From Acidobacteriota bacterium (lineage in GTDB: Bacteria > Acidobacteriota > Blastocatellia > RBC074), in NCBI GenBank assembly GCA_016196035.1, contig JACPYM010000051.1, forward strand, positions 1-64,000: a stretch of 64,000 bases of DNA, given 5' to 3'. The notes beneath the pieces were generated by a model. The model made no database searches and had not been told where the DNA came from. It saw only the letters and a list, made by a program, of their open reading frames with translations. Shown here in pieces: positions 26,959 through 34,995 of this stretch. Each line of letters begins with the position of its first letter. Position 1 is the stretch's first letter. A program made the position numbers and the translations under genes.

Positions 26959-28425
26959 ATGCTCAAACCAACCCGCTCTGTATTCATTGCGTTTTTGCTC
27001 CTGACCACTGTCGTCCCCGCGCAGGAAGGCTTTTCGCCCTTCACCACCGATTTCCCGCCCGAAGAATTCGCCGCCCGCCGCACCGAAGTTTACAAGGCCA
27101 TCGGCGAGAACGGCCTTGCCCTAGTGCAAGGCGCGCCGAGTCCCGCTGGCTACACGCGCTTCCGCCAGTCGAACGAGTTTTACTACCTCTGCGGCATCGA
27201 AGTCCCGCACGCCTATTTGCTGTTGGATGGCGCGACGCGGCGGGCCTCGCTCTACTTGCCGCATCGCAACGAAGGGCGCGAACGCGGCGAGGGGAAAATG
27301 TTGTCGGCGGAAGACGCAGCGGAGGTCGTCAAGCTGAGCGGCGTTGAGACGGTGTATGGCAGCGACTTGTTGAATGAGCATCTGGCGCGGGCGACGCGCA
27401 CCAGCGGGCGCGCGCTGTTTACGCCCTTCAGCCCGGCGGAAGGCTTTGCGATGAGCCGCGATCTGGCGGTGCGCGTGATTGGCGATTACGCGGCTGATCC
27501 CTTTGACGGGCGGCCTTCGCGCGAAGGCGCACTGATTCAAACGTTGCGCGGGCGCTTCCCGCAATTCGAGATCAAAGACCTGACGCCGGCGCTCGACCGC
27601 TTGCGGCTGATCAAGAGTCCGCGCGAGTTGGCGTTGATCAAAAAGGCTACGCGGCTCGGCGGTTTGGCGTTGATGGAGGCGATGCGTTCGACCGAGCCGG
27701 GCATTTATGAACACGAATTGGATGGGATGGCGAAGTACGTTTATTACCGCAACGGCGCGCAGGGCGAGGCCTATTACTCGCTGATCGCCAGCGGGCGCAA
27801 CGCCTGGTATCCGCACTACAACGCGGGCAAGCGGCAGATGCGCGACGGCGATTTTCTGCTGATGGATTTCGCGCCGGACGTGGGCTACTACATGAGCGAT
27901 GTGACGCGGATGATGCCGGTCAACGGCGTGTTCAACGCCTGGCAGCGCGAGCTATACGGCTTTTATCTCGGCTGCTATCAGGCAGTGCTGAAGGCGATCA
28001 ACCCCAACGTCACCGCGCAAGTGGTTATTCAGGAAGCCGTCAAAGAGATGGAGCAGTTGCTGGCTTCGTCCAAATTTTCCAAGCCTGCATATGAGAATGC
28101 GGCGAAGGCCTTTGTCGCGCGCTATCAAGCCTCGGCGAAAAATCCAAATGCTTCGCTGGGTCATTGGGTCGGTATGGCAACGCACGACGACGGCCCGCAC
28201 GAAGGGCCGTTGCGCGCCGGGATGGTCTTCACGATTGAACCCGCGCTGACCGTGCCCGAAGAGCAGATTTATATCCGCCTGGAAGACCTGATCATCATCA
28301 CCGCGACCGGCAAAGAGATCGTTTCCGATTTCGTGCCGATGGAGATAGATGCAATTGAAAAGCTGATGAAAGAGGAAGGGATGTTGCAGCGGTATCCAAA
28401 AGATGGCGGGTTGCCGAAACCGTAA
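26959..28425 (+). CDS. Secreted M24-family aminopeptidase P-like peptidase
   Basis: A 488-residue exported metallopeptidase that should remove N-terminal residues before proline. A signal peptide of about 22 residues ends at VPAQ. The N-domain is the creatinase/AMP_N type (YTRFRQSNEFYYLCGIEVP). The dinuclear metal site is visible as Asp in LLMDFAPD, Asp in YYMSDVTR, His in GHWVGMATHDDG, Glu in FTIEPAL and Glu in RLEDLI. An AAAGGAG site precedes the ATG. It lies 33 nt after the toxin gene but is probably unrelated to it. Confidence 0.92.
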   Translation: MLKPTRSVFIAFLLLTTVVPAQEGFSPFTTDFPPEEFAARRTEVYKAIGENGLALVQGAPSPAGYTRFRQSNEFYYLCGIEVPHAYLLLDGATRRASLYLPHRNEGRERGEGKMLSAEDAAEVVKLSGVETVYGSDLLNEHLARATRTSGRALFTPFSPAEGFAMSRDLAVRVIGDYAADPFDGRPSREGALIQTLRGRFPQFEIKDLTPALDRLRLIKSPRELALIKKATRLGGLALMEAMRSTEPGIYEHELDGMAKYVYYRNGAQGEAYYSLIASGRNAWYPHYNAGKRQMRDGDFLLMDFAPDVGYYMSDVTRMMPVNGVFNAWQRELYGFYLGCYQAVLKAINPNVTAQVVIQEAVKEMEQLLASSKFSKPAYENAAKAFVARYQASAKNPNASLGHWVGMATHDDGPHEGPLRAGMVFTIEPALTVPEEQIYIRLEDLIIITATGKEIVSDFVPMEIDAIEKLMKEEGMLQRYPKDGGLPKP

Positions 28426-28457
28426 ATGTTAATCGTCGGGACTGAAAACGCACAGGG

Positions 28458-28730
28458 TTAATTGGTCACTCGGTGTGCATCGGCATAAATGCGAAGCGCG
28501 GCTTCGATGAGTTGCTGAAATTCTTCGCCTTGCGCGCGATACCATTCAAGTACAGTGGCGTCTACTTTAAGGGTCACTTCCTCTTTTTTGCGCGGTAGCC
28601 GCCAAGTTGCCTGCGCAAAGAATTGATCGGTCAGCGGCGGAATGTCGGACGTATCAATCTCCTCATCCGTCAACGCATCAATACGTGCCCAATCCGTTTC
28701 TGAGGGCGTCTTCAAATTGTTGGCGTTCAT
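28458..28730 (-). CDS. brnA: BrnA antitoxin
   Basis: A 90-residue antitoxin ending in a ribbon-helix-helix domain (EEVTLKVDATVLEWYRAQGEEFQQLIEAALRIYA). The acidic N-terminus (TDEEIDTSDIPPLTDQFFAQATWRLPRKK) is the usual toxin-binding arm. The ATG at 28730 starts inside brnT, giving a 53-nt overlap; the toxin gene is first, the normal order for brnTA. The complex is expected to repress its own promoter. Confidence 0.88.
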   Translation of the reverse strand: MNANNLKTPSETDWARIDALTDEEIDTSDIPPLTDQFFAQATWRLPRKKEEVTLKVDATVLEWYRAQGEEFQQLIEAALRIYADAHRVTN

Positions 28731-28971
28731 GTTTTTGAGCCTTTCGCAACGAGATAATGCGTAGCATGTCGAACCCGCGCTCGACATACACAACTACGAC
28801 CACACGCGCTTGTAAAAAACCGATTCCGATCCAACGGTCTTCGCCATAATCTTCCCTTGTCTCTGGCACAGTCAACACAGGGCCTTCAAAGATTTGCCAA
28901 GCATCGGCAAAATCAAAACCGTGCTTGCGGATGTTAATGCGGTTTTTGGCTTCGTCCCAATCAAACCTCAC
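28678..28971 (-). CDS. brnT: BrnT ribonuclease toxin
   Basis: A 97-residue toxin with the BrnT start MRFDWDEAKNRINIRKHGFDFADA, the central RWIGIGFLQARVVVVVYVERG strands and the C-terminal MLRIISLRKAQKHERQQFEDA with the conserved Arg and basic residues of the RelE-like active site. All look intact. It is co-transcribed with brnA. Confidence 0.9.
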   Translation of the reverse strand: MRFDWDEAKNRINIRKHGFDFADAWQIFEGPVLTVPETREDYGEDRWIGIGFLQARVVVVVYVERGFDMLRIISLRKAQKHERQQFEDALRNGLGTY

Positions 28972-28999
28972 GGATCATTCCTTCTTTGATTGCAATGCC

Positions 29000-30250
29000 T
29001 CACTCATACCGTAATGCCTCAATCGGATCCATCCGCGCCGCCTTCCACGCCGGCCACAAACCGAAAATCAGCCCGATGCCTACGCTCGACACAAAGCCTG
29101 CGATGGGCGCCCAGAGCGGCACATACGACGGCACGATCAGTTTGATCAGCAGCGTGATCAGCCAGCCAAAAAACAAACCGATCAGGCCACCCAGGCCGGT
29201 CAGCGTCATGGCTTCGATCAGGAATTGCCAGAGGATGTCGCGGCGTTTGCCGCCGATGGCTTTGCGGATGCCGATCTCTTTGGTGCGTTCGGTGACGCTG
29301 ACCAGCATGATGTTCATTACGCCGATGCCGCCGACCATCAGACCGACCGAAGAGATCGCGATCATCGCCAGCGCGACGCCGAAAGTGATCGAACGGAAGG
29401 TGTCAATGATCGAATCCGCTGTCTGAATGCCGAAGTTGTTCGGCTGGCCGAAAGATACTTGGCGGCGAATGCGCAGCAAATCGGCGACTTGGTCCTGCGC
29501 GGTTTTGAGCATGCCGGGTTTGGCGACGGCGAGGATGAAGACATCGTCGGCGCGCGGTTTCAGACGCAGCGCCAAACTGTAAGGCATGAAAATGATGTTG
29601 TTCTGATCGTTGTTGCCCTGGCCGCCGCCGAAAAGTTGTTCGCGTTTTTCCAGCACGCCGATGACGCGGAATTCGCGCCCGCCGATGGTGATGGTTTTGT
29701 CGAGCGGCGAACCGAAGGGGAAGAACTGATCGGCGACCGAAGCACCAATGACGCAGACTTCATCGGTGTTGTCGTTCTCGCCTTGGGTGAAAAAACGTCC
29801 GGCGGAGATTACCCAAATTCCGGCTTTTTCGTAATCGGGCAAGGTGCCTTGCAACAACACGGCGGCGGATTGCGTGCCGCCGCCTTTGACCTCGATCTTG
29901 CGCCCGAAATAGTCGTTGGTGATGTTGAGCAGTGGCACCGAGATGCTGACCGAAGGCAATTGCGCCAGCGCCACCGCGTCGTCATAGGTCAGCGGCTTGC
30001 GCATACGTTCTTCGCGGGTGGGCGGGCCGAAACGTATGCCCCGGTCGAATTTGTTGATGAACAGAGAGTTGGTGCCGAACGATTCGATCTGTTGGGTGAC
30101 GGCGTAATCAATGCCACTGATGATCGAAGCAATCGCCATCACCGTCATCACGCCAATCACGACGCCAATCACGGTCAGGAACGAGCGCAGCTTATTCGCG
30201 CGCAACGTGTCAATCGCCATCCAGAAATTTTCGGTTATGTCAGTTCTCAT
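29000..30250 (-). CDS. MacB-like ABC transporter permease
   Basis: A 416-residue permease. A first membrane segment (about 20-42, RSFLTVIGVVIGVMTVMAIA) is followed by an extracytoplasmic MacB-type core domain of about 230 residues and three C-terminal FtsX membrane segments (VGGIGVMNIMLVSVTERTKEIGIRKAIGGKR and on). No ATPase gene is adjacent. Acidobacteria often carry such solitary permeases. It lies between brnTA and the RiPP cluster; a link to peptide export is only suggested by position. Confidence 0.88.
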   Translation of the reverse strand: MRTDITENFWMAIDTLRANKLRSFLTVIGVVIGVMTVMAIASIISGIDYAVTQQIESFGTNSLFINKFDRGIRFGPPTREERMRKPLTYDDAVALAQLPSVSISVPLLNITNDYFGRKIEVKGGGTQSAAVLLQGTLPDYEKAGIWVISAGRFFTQGENDNTDEVCVIGASVADQFFPFGSPLDKTITIGGREFRVIGVLEKREQLFGGGQGNNDQNNIIFMPYSLALRLKPRADDVFILAVAKPGMLKTAQDQVADLLRIRRQVSFGQPNNFGIQTADSIIDTFRSITFGVALAMIAISSVGLMVGGIGVMNIMLVSVTERTKEIGIRKAIGGKRRDILWQFLIEAMTLTGLGGLIGLFFGWLITLLIKLIVPSYVPLWAPIAGFVSSVGIGLIFGLWPAWKAARMDPIEALRYE

Positions 30251-30274
30251 AGTAGTCAGTAGTCAGTAGTCAGT
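30245..30274. repeat. Tandem AGTAGTC words
   Basis: Three to four tandem copies of a GTAGTCA heptamer start right before the permease gene start (30250) and belong to the same word family as 50371-50455. There is no inverted partner arm here. Confidence 0.85.
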
Positions 30275-30329
30275 AAAAATCCATCGTGATGTCCAGCACG
30301 GGCGACGCTGCCGTAATCGCCGGCAATTG

Positions 30330-30425
30330 AGCAATGGCGGCGGCGTCTGATGAACGAGGCGATCACCATCACGACCCAGACGCCGATCACCACGCCGATC
30401 ACTGTCAAGGCTGATCTGGGTGTCC
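30330..30425 (-). pseudogene. Remnant of a MacB-like permease N-terminus
   Basis: Read on the minus strand, this stretch encodes RSALTVIGVVIGVWVVMVIASFI without a start codon and runs into unrelated sequence. That is the first membrane segment of a MacB-like permease, close to the intact copy at 30180-30130 (RSFLTVIGVVIGVMTVMAIASII). It appears to be the scar of a deleted or recombined permease at the edge of the RiPP cluster. Confidence 0.7.
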
Positions 30426-30440
30426 CCCCGCCGTGACAAT

Positions 30441-30929
30441 TTAGCGGAGCGGAATCGGGTTGAATTCGAAGGTGCGCGGAAAATCGAGATTCACCACACG
30501 TTTCTGCTCCAGCCTACGCAGAAGCCGCAAGACATTTTCGCCTGACTCGGTTCCTGCATACCGGCGCAATAAGTAACCGACGGTAGGATCATCCTCTTCG
30601 AGCAGCGCGAAGAGGAGACGGCTCTCTTCAGGCGCGAGCCTCAGTGGAGCAAGATAGCGCTTGAAGAGAATAACAGCCTGTTCGTTCTGAAAGGCAAGGC
30701 TTTCTACGGCGCACCCGAGGCTGACTTGCAACTGTTGTTCGAACTGCGCGCGCGTTTGGGCGCTGAGTGTGCCTGCCGCCCCCTTGATTGCGAAGTGCGG
30801 TACATTGAGGCGCACACAAACTGCCAGCAATTCTTCCGGCGTGGCCGGGATCTCCTGGCCAAACAAATCCTCAACACCAATGGTTTGCGTCGCGGCAAAA
30901 AAGCCCGCCGGCGCGAGGGTCGCTAGCAC
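30441..30929 (-). CDS. RiPP-cluster protein, 162 aa, or frameshifted tail of the TPR protein
   Basis: From a GTG at 30929 the frame encodes VLATLAPAGFFAATQTIGVEDLFG, a possible signal or membrane segment, then a helical domain (EELLAVCVRLNVPHFAIKGAAGTLS) ending FEFNPIPLR. The GTG overlaps the stop of the TPR gene (GTGCTAG). Either it is a separate coupled gene, or one base was lost and this is the C-terminus of the TPR protein. No family is recognised. It is the last gene of the RiPP operon. Confidence 0.55.
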   Translation of the reverse strand: MLATLAPAGFFAATQTIGVEDLFGQEIPATPEELLAVCVRLNVPHFAIKGAAGTLSAQTRAQFEQQLQVSLGCAVESLAFQNEQAVILFKRYLAPLRLAPEESRLLFALLEEDDPTVGYLLRRYAGTESGENVLRLLRRLEQKRVVNLDFPRTFEFNPIPLR

Positions 30930-32800
30930 GGTGAAGAGTAGCGCCCGGAGTTGCCGGAAGTTCGATCGGCGATTTGCGGCGTCAGCGGATTGTGCATGCC
31001 GAGGACAGCAAAGCCCGGGCCCAGCAAGGCGCAATGGAAGCCCGCCGCCGGCAATACCTGGCGAAGCTGTTCGGTACGGGCAAAAACCGGTGCGGGCAGC
31101 GTTGCCGGTTTGGCGTTTTGCAATGCGCGGGCAATTTCCGCGCTGCCCGAAAGGGCGGCTGCGGCCAGCAGCGAGGCCGCGATTGAGGCGGAAACTGCCT
31201 CTGGCATGCTGCCCTCGAATTTTGCGCTCTTGCCCAGCAGGGAGCTTACGACGCGCGCTCCCACGGCTTCCGGCGCGTTGCTGGCGGCCCAGTGAAGCCC
31301 TGCCCGCATCCAGGCGCTGAATGCCTCTCTATGGTTCCCGCGCTCAGCAGCCAGCCTAGCCAGGATTAGGTTGGCATACAACGCATCGCTTTCTGAACGC
31401 GCCCCCAGCGTCGTGGAAAAGGCGGCGTTGAAATACTGCTCTGCCTGCTCGAATTCCTGACGACGACGGTACAGCCGGGCCAGGTTGATCGAATTTACAT
31501 ATTGGAGACGGCGGTCTGGGAAAGGCAAGCGCGCGGTTCGTTCTTCGATCTCCTTTTCCAGCGCTAAAGCCTGTGTGATGTCGCCTGCTTTCAGGCGGCA
31601 GAGCGCAAAGATATTTAACAGGTAAAGGTATTCGCGGCGCTCCTGTCCGGCCGGGTCGGCGAATGAACACGCCTGCTGAAAACATGCTTCGGCGCACGCG
31701 AGGTTGCCCGTCATCACATATCCCCAGCCTTTGGATTGCAACAGAAAGCTCCGCATTTCGGGGGGCAGAACCGCCGGGGGATCAGGGATGTTGGCCGCCT
31801 CAGCAAACCGTTGGGAAGCCACGCGCAGGCCCTGGGCATAAGACTGAAAGATTCCCCAATCCAATCCGATCCGAAGCTTCGTGAGTGCTCTTTCAAGCAG
31901 CCGCAACGTAATCCCCAGCCCACCTTCCGCCAGGCGCCGTTGTCCTTCGGTGTAAAGAAACCAGGGCTCCACATACATATTGTTCCCGTGGAACTGCGCA
32001 TAAGCATCCAGCCAGCCAAAAGGGCGCGCCAGCGCGCCCAACCGATCAAATTCCAGGCGGGCCACATCCTGCGGACGCCGCCGCCGCTCAGGCGGAACGA
32101 GACAATAACCATTGGCGAGCGGGATGAGCGCGGCGGCTGGCGGCAAATCAGCCGCCGCCAGCGCAAGCCGCATTTCAGGGGAGCTGACCCCAGGAACCAG
32201 GCCAAGAATATCTCCTGCCACGGTCACGGGCGGCGGTTCCCGGCTCCCTTGCCAGTCTATTTCCCAATCCGCCGGCACTGCCGGGTCGTCTGCATCTGCC
32301 GCGACCAGCGCGATCTTACTCGGCGTGGCGCGTAACGCTTGCGCCAAAAACCGGATAAAAAGGAGATTCTCGTTTTCCCAGGGAAGCGCAGCGCGCGGCG
32401 CGATCACCAGGAAGAGATAGGGTGCAACTCCCTGTACTCTTTCTCTGATTCGCTGCGCGAAGTTTAGTGATTCAACGGTGGCCCGGTCGCCGAGCGCTTC
32501 AGCGTCAATAAACTCGCCGATAATATCGGCATAGGAAATTTCTCTGGGTGGCGCTGCGCGATGCCAGTCCGCCACCGCGAATTCAGAACTCGGAAGCTCC
32601 AGCGCAAGTTGCGCAAAGAATTCCCGCGCCACTTGCTGGCCTCTCCAGGCACCAAGGCTCAAATCCGCCGCCACCCAAGTTCCTGGCAGACCGGCGTTCT
32701 CAATTTGCTGCCTCAGCGTTTCCTGGCTTCGGGCGCGAAACCCCGGCAGGGATAGGGTGCCGGGGTCTCTGGTGAAATCAATTGTGGCGCGTTTCTCCAC
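30923..32800 (-). CDS. TPR-containing protein of the RiPP cluster
   Basis: A 625-residue protein of unknown family. Residues 1-200 form an alpha/beta domain (PYLFLVIAPRAALPWENENLLFIRFLAQAL) without a P-loop. From about 320 to 520 helical pairs recur in TPR spacing (AEACFQQACSFADPAG, LNIFALCRLKAGDITQALALEKEIEE, NLARLYRRRQEFEQAEQYFNAAF), suggesting a protein-binding scaffold. It starts at a GTG three bases after the SagB-like stop, so it is coupled to the cluster. It has no usual TOMM counterpart I can name and may bind the precursor or the enzyme complex. Confidence 0.75.
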   Translation of the reverse strand: MEKRATIDFTRDPGTLSLPGFRARSQETLRQQIENAGLPGTWVAADLSLGAWRGQQVAREFFAQLALELPSSEFAVADWHRAAPPREISYADIIGEFIDAEALGDRATVESLNFAQRIRERVQGVAPYLFLVIAPRAALPWENENLLFIRFLAQALRATPSKIALVAADADDPAVPADWEIDWQGSREPPPVTVAGDILGLVPGVSSPEMRLALAAADLPPAAALIPLANGYCLVPPERRRRPQDVARLEFDRLGALARPFGWLDAYAQFHGNNMYVEPWFLYTEGQRRLAEGGLGITLRLLERALTKLRIGLDWGIFQSYAQGLRVASQRFAEAANIPDPPAVLPPEMRSFLLQSKGWGYVMTGNLACAEACFQQACSFADPAGQERREYLYLLNIFALCRLKAGDITQALALEKEIEERTARLPFPDRRLQYVNSINLARLYRRRQEFEQAEQYFNAAFSTTLGARSESDALYANLILARLAAERGNHREAFSAWMRAGLHWAASNAPEAVGARVVSSLLGKSAKFEGSMPEAVSASIAASLLAAAALSGSAEIARALQNAKPATLPAPVFARTEQLRQVLPAAGFHCALLGPGFAVLGMHNPLTPQIADRTSGNSGRYSSPC

Positions 32801-32803
32801 GTG

Positions 32804-33628
32804 CTAGCCCTCGGCGCGATTCAGCTCGGATGCCTCGGCTTCCTGTCCGATGGCGATCAGATAGATGGTGGAGTGCGTCAGCCCATCCAAGTCAAGGAAG
32901 TCATCAATCCGACGATCGTAATAGCCGCCCAGGTTGATGCTCCCCAGGCCCAGGCCGAGCGCCACAAGGTTGAAATTTTGGGCCACGTGCCCAGCTTCAA
33001 GTAAGGCGAAACGATAGCCGCGGTCGCCATACTTGAACGTCGAACGGTCGAAAACAGCCGTAATGAAAATAAGCAATGACGCATCGTGCACGTTGGTTTG
33101 CTGCGCCAGCGCGCGCGCCAGCGTCTCTGATTGGTCGCCATCGCGGAGCCGGCGCAGATGATTTTCTACCGGATTGTAATGATAAAGGCCCGTTGGAAAG
33201 CCCTCGGCATGCGCGCTGTGGAAATAGATTTCCAGCGGATAAAGCGCCCCCGCCGACGGCGCGGCGCGGAACGCGCGCGGATACCCCAGCGAACGTTGAT
33301 CGCGGGTGATGCCAGCAGCGCAATGCAGCAGCGTCGCCACGGTCTGCAAATTGACTGGCAGGGGAAGCATCTGCTTTGCCGTAGACCGTTTGAGGAGCGC
33401 TTCGCCGAGCGGGATGGTCAGCGGCGCCAACGTTGCGGGCAGTTCCAGAACCGGATAGCCGTGAAAGGAAAACGATTCGGCAAGCTGCTCCATTCGCGCC
33501 AAGACCTCATGGTCAGCAGGCGGCACATCGAACGCCGACAGTTTCGAGTTCTCGTGGAAGGTTTCCCAAATGAGATCGCCATCGCCTTCTGAAATTGGCG
33601 GATCGGTGAAGCGATTACTGTTGAGCAT
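32804..33628 (-). CDS. SagB-type FMN dehydrogenase of a TOMM cluster
   Basis: A 274-residue nitroreductase-family flavoprotein that oxidises azolines to azoles. The SagB signature is visible: RAAPSAGALYPLEIYF near 122-137, GLYHYNPVENHL, and later FALLEAGHVAQNFNLVALGLGLGSINLGGYYD. The catalytic Lys/Tyr pair of characterised SagB proteins cannot be assigned by eye with certainty. It follows the YcaO gene by 35 nt and is three bases ahead of the TPR gene. With YcaO and the Cys-rich precursor it implies thiazoles rather than thiazolines as end product. Confidence 0.9.
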   Translation of the reverse strand: MLNSNRFTDPPISEGDGDLIWETFHENSKLSAFDVPPADHEVLARMEQLAESFSFHGYPVLELPATLAPLTIPLGEALLKRSTAKQMLPLPVNLQTVATLLHCAAGITRDQRSLGYPRAFRAAPSAGALYPLEIYFHSAHAEGFPTGLYHYNPVENHLRRLRDGDQSETLARALAQQTNVHDASLLIFITAVFDRSTFKYGDRGYRFALLEAGHVAQNFNLVALGLGLGSINLGGYYDRRIDDFLDLDGLTHSTIYLIAIGQEAEASELNRAEG

Positions 33629-33663
33629 GATTTTTCCGTGTTGGATGGTTGTCTATTCAATGC

Positions 33664-34995
33664 CTATGGATAGGGATGCGGGACAGAGTTGTCGCCTTTT
33701 TCGCGCGTGATGCCTGCGTAACCGAGTTGCTGGGGGATCGTCCAGAGCCGGTTGCCGCCCTGCGCACGGATACTATGGCCGACGGCAAGCGGATGAAAGC
33801 CGGGGATGATGGCGCGTACCACCGACAGACCCACTTCCTGAACATCCGGCGTCGTCAGATCGCAAAGTAACGCCATGTGGTTTACGGCGCGCAGCTTTTG
33901 CAACAGCGTTTGCAAGTCTTTCCCAGGCTCACCTGTGGATAGGTTCGCGAGACTGCCGAAATCTATCCGTGCCGGTGAGGCGAAAAGAAAATTCGCGAGC
34001 GGGGCCTTCGCATGATCGCACCAAAAATTCAGATGGCCGGTTTGATCCTCCACATTGTCGTAATGGGGGTTGTTCGCCAGACGCGGCATATGGATCATAA
34101 TCTTCTGGCAATATTCCAGCGTATGCGCCAACTCTTCCAAACTCTTGCGGACAGCCTCTTCAGGATCAAGGGATGCCGATCCGGCGGGAACCAGCGGCGG
34201 CGCCTCAGGCATGGTGTTGCGCGAAACAGAGAGGACTGTGGGGACACCGGCATCCAGCGTCATATCGAACAGCGTCACCTCATAACCGGCGTTCTCGAAG
34301 CGCGCGACAAGGTCGCGATTGCGCGCGCTCAGCGATTCCGCGCGAATCTGCGGAGGGGCCAGCCTGGCTTGCCAGGTGATGGTAAATGCGTCGCGCTCGA
34401 TCACTTCGCAAAGCGCGGAAATCGCCGCTTCAAAATAGCTGCAATGACAGGCCAGTCCAGTCGAAATGGACTGCGCGATGGGGCTGTCCCCTTGCCCGCG
34501 ATGGTAGATGTAGGGGACATAGACCATGGCCGCCGGGACGTGCCAGCTCTCGCCGCGCAGCGGGTCAACCGCCGGCGCCCATCGCACCGGCGTGTGCTCA
34601 TCGAAAGGCACAAACATCACTTTGGGGTTCTGATACTGCGCCGGGCTGAGCAGCGCGAACTCCGCCGGATGCACACAGCGGAAAGGCGCGTTCGCATAGG
34701 GATGGAGCGGCAACTCCGCCAACTGGTAAAGCGCTCCGCAATAGCGTTCGACTGACTCGCCAATCGCCTTCGCCATGGCGATGCCGCGCTGGGCAGACGC
34801 GCCGCCAGTCTTGTTAAAGTTCGCTTGCTCGCTGAAAGAATCGGTATTGCACGCTTGCGCGAAAAAATGAAAAAAATCAGGACTGCCCGGCTGGCGGGGC
34901 GATTCCGTCACAAACTGAACAATCCCCAGATGCTCGTCTACGATGTATTCCAACGCATCAAATAGGCGCCGCAAGGATTTCTGTTTCGCACTCAT
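33664..34995 (-). CDS. YcaO cyclodehydratase (TOMM/LAP biosynthesis)
   Basis: A 443-residue YcaO protein that uses ATP to activate peptide backbone amides so that Cys or Ser side chains cyclise. ATP/Mg-binding motifs are seen at KAIGESVERYCGAL (76-88) and ISTGLACHCSYFEAAISALCEVIERDAF (177-204). The C-terminus is NSVPHPYP, the Pro-rich end characteristic of azoline-forming YcaO enzymes. Its ATG overlaps the stop of the E1-like gene (ATGA), so the two partners are translated together, consistent with their forming one complex. Confidence 0.95.
   Translation of the reverse strand: MSAKQKSLRRLFDALEYIVDEHLGIVQFVTESPRQPGSPDFFHFFAQACNTDSFSEQANFNKTGGASAQRGIAMAKAIGESVERYCGALYQLAELPLHPYANAPFRCVHPAEFALLSPAQYQNPKVMFVPFDEHTPVRWAPAVDPLRGESWHVPAAMVYVPYIYHRGQGDSPIAQSISTGLACHCSYFEAAISALCEVIERDAFTITWQARLAPPQIRAESLSARNRDLVARFENAGYEVTLFDMTLDAGVPTVLSVSRNTMPEAPPLVPAGSASLDPEEAVRKSLEELAHTLEYCQKIMIHMPRLANNPHYDNVEDQTGHLNFWCDHAKAPLANFLFASPARIDFGSLANLSTGEPGKDLQTLLQKLRAVNHMALLCDLTTPDVQEVGLSVVRAIIPGFHPLAVGHSIRAQGGNRLWTIPQQLGYAGITREKGDNSVPHPYP

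Noticed and set aside
29225..30262. A 345-codon open frame opposite the MacB-like permease
   Set aside because: Antisense shadow; biased composition and no domain.
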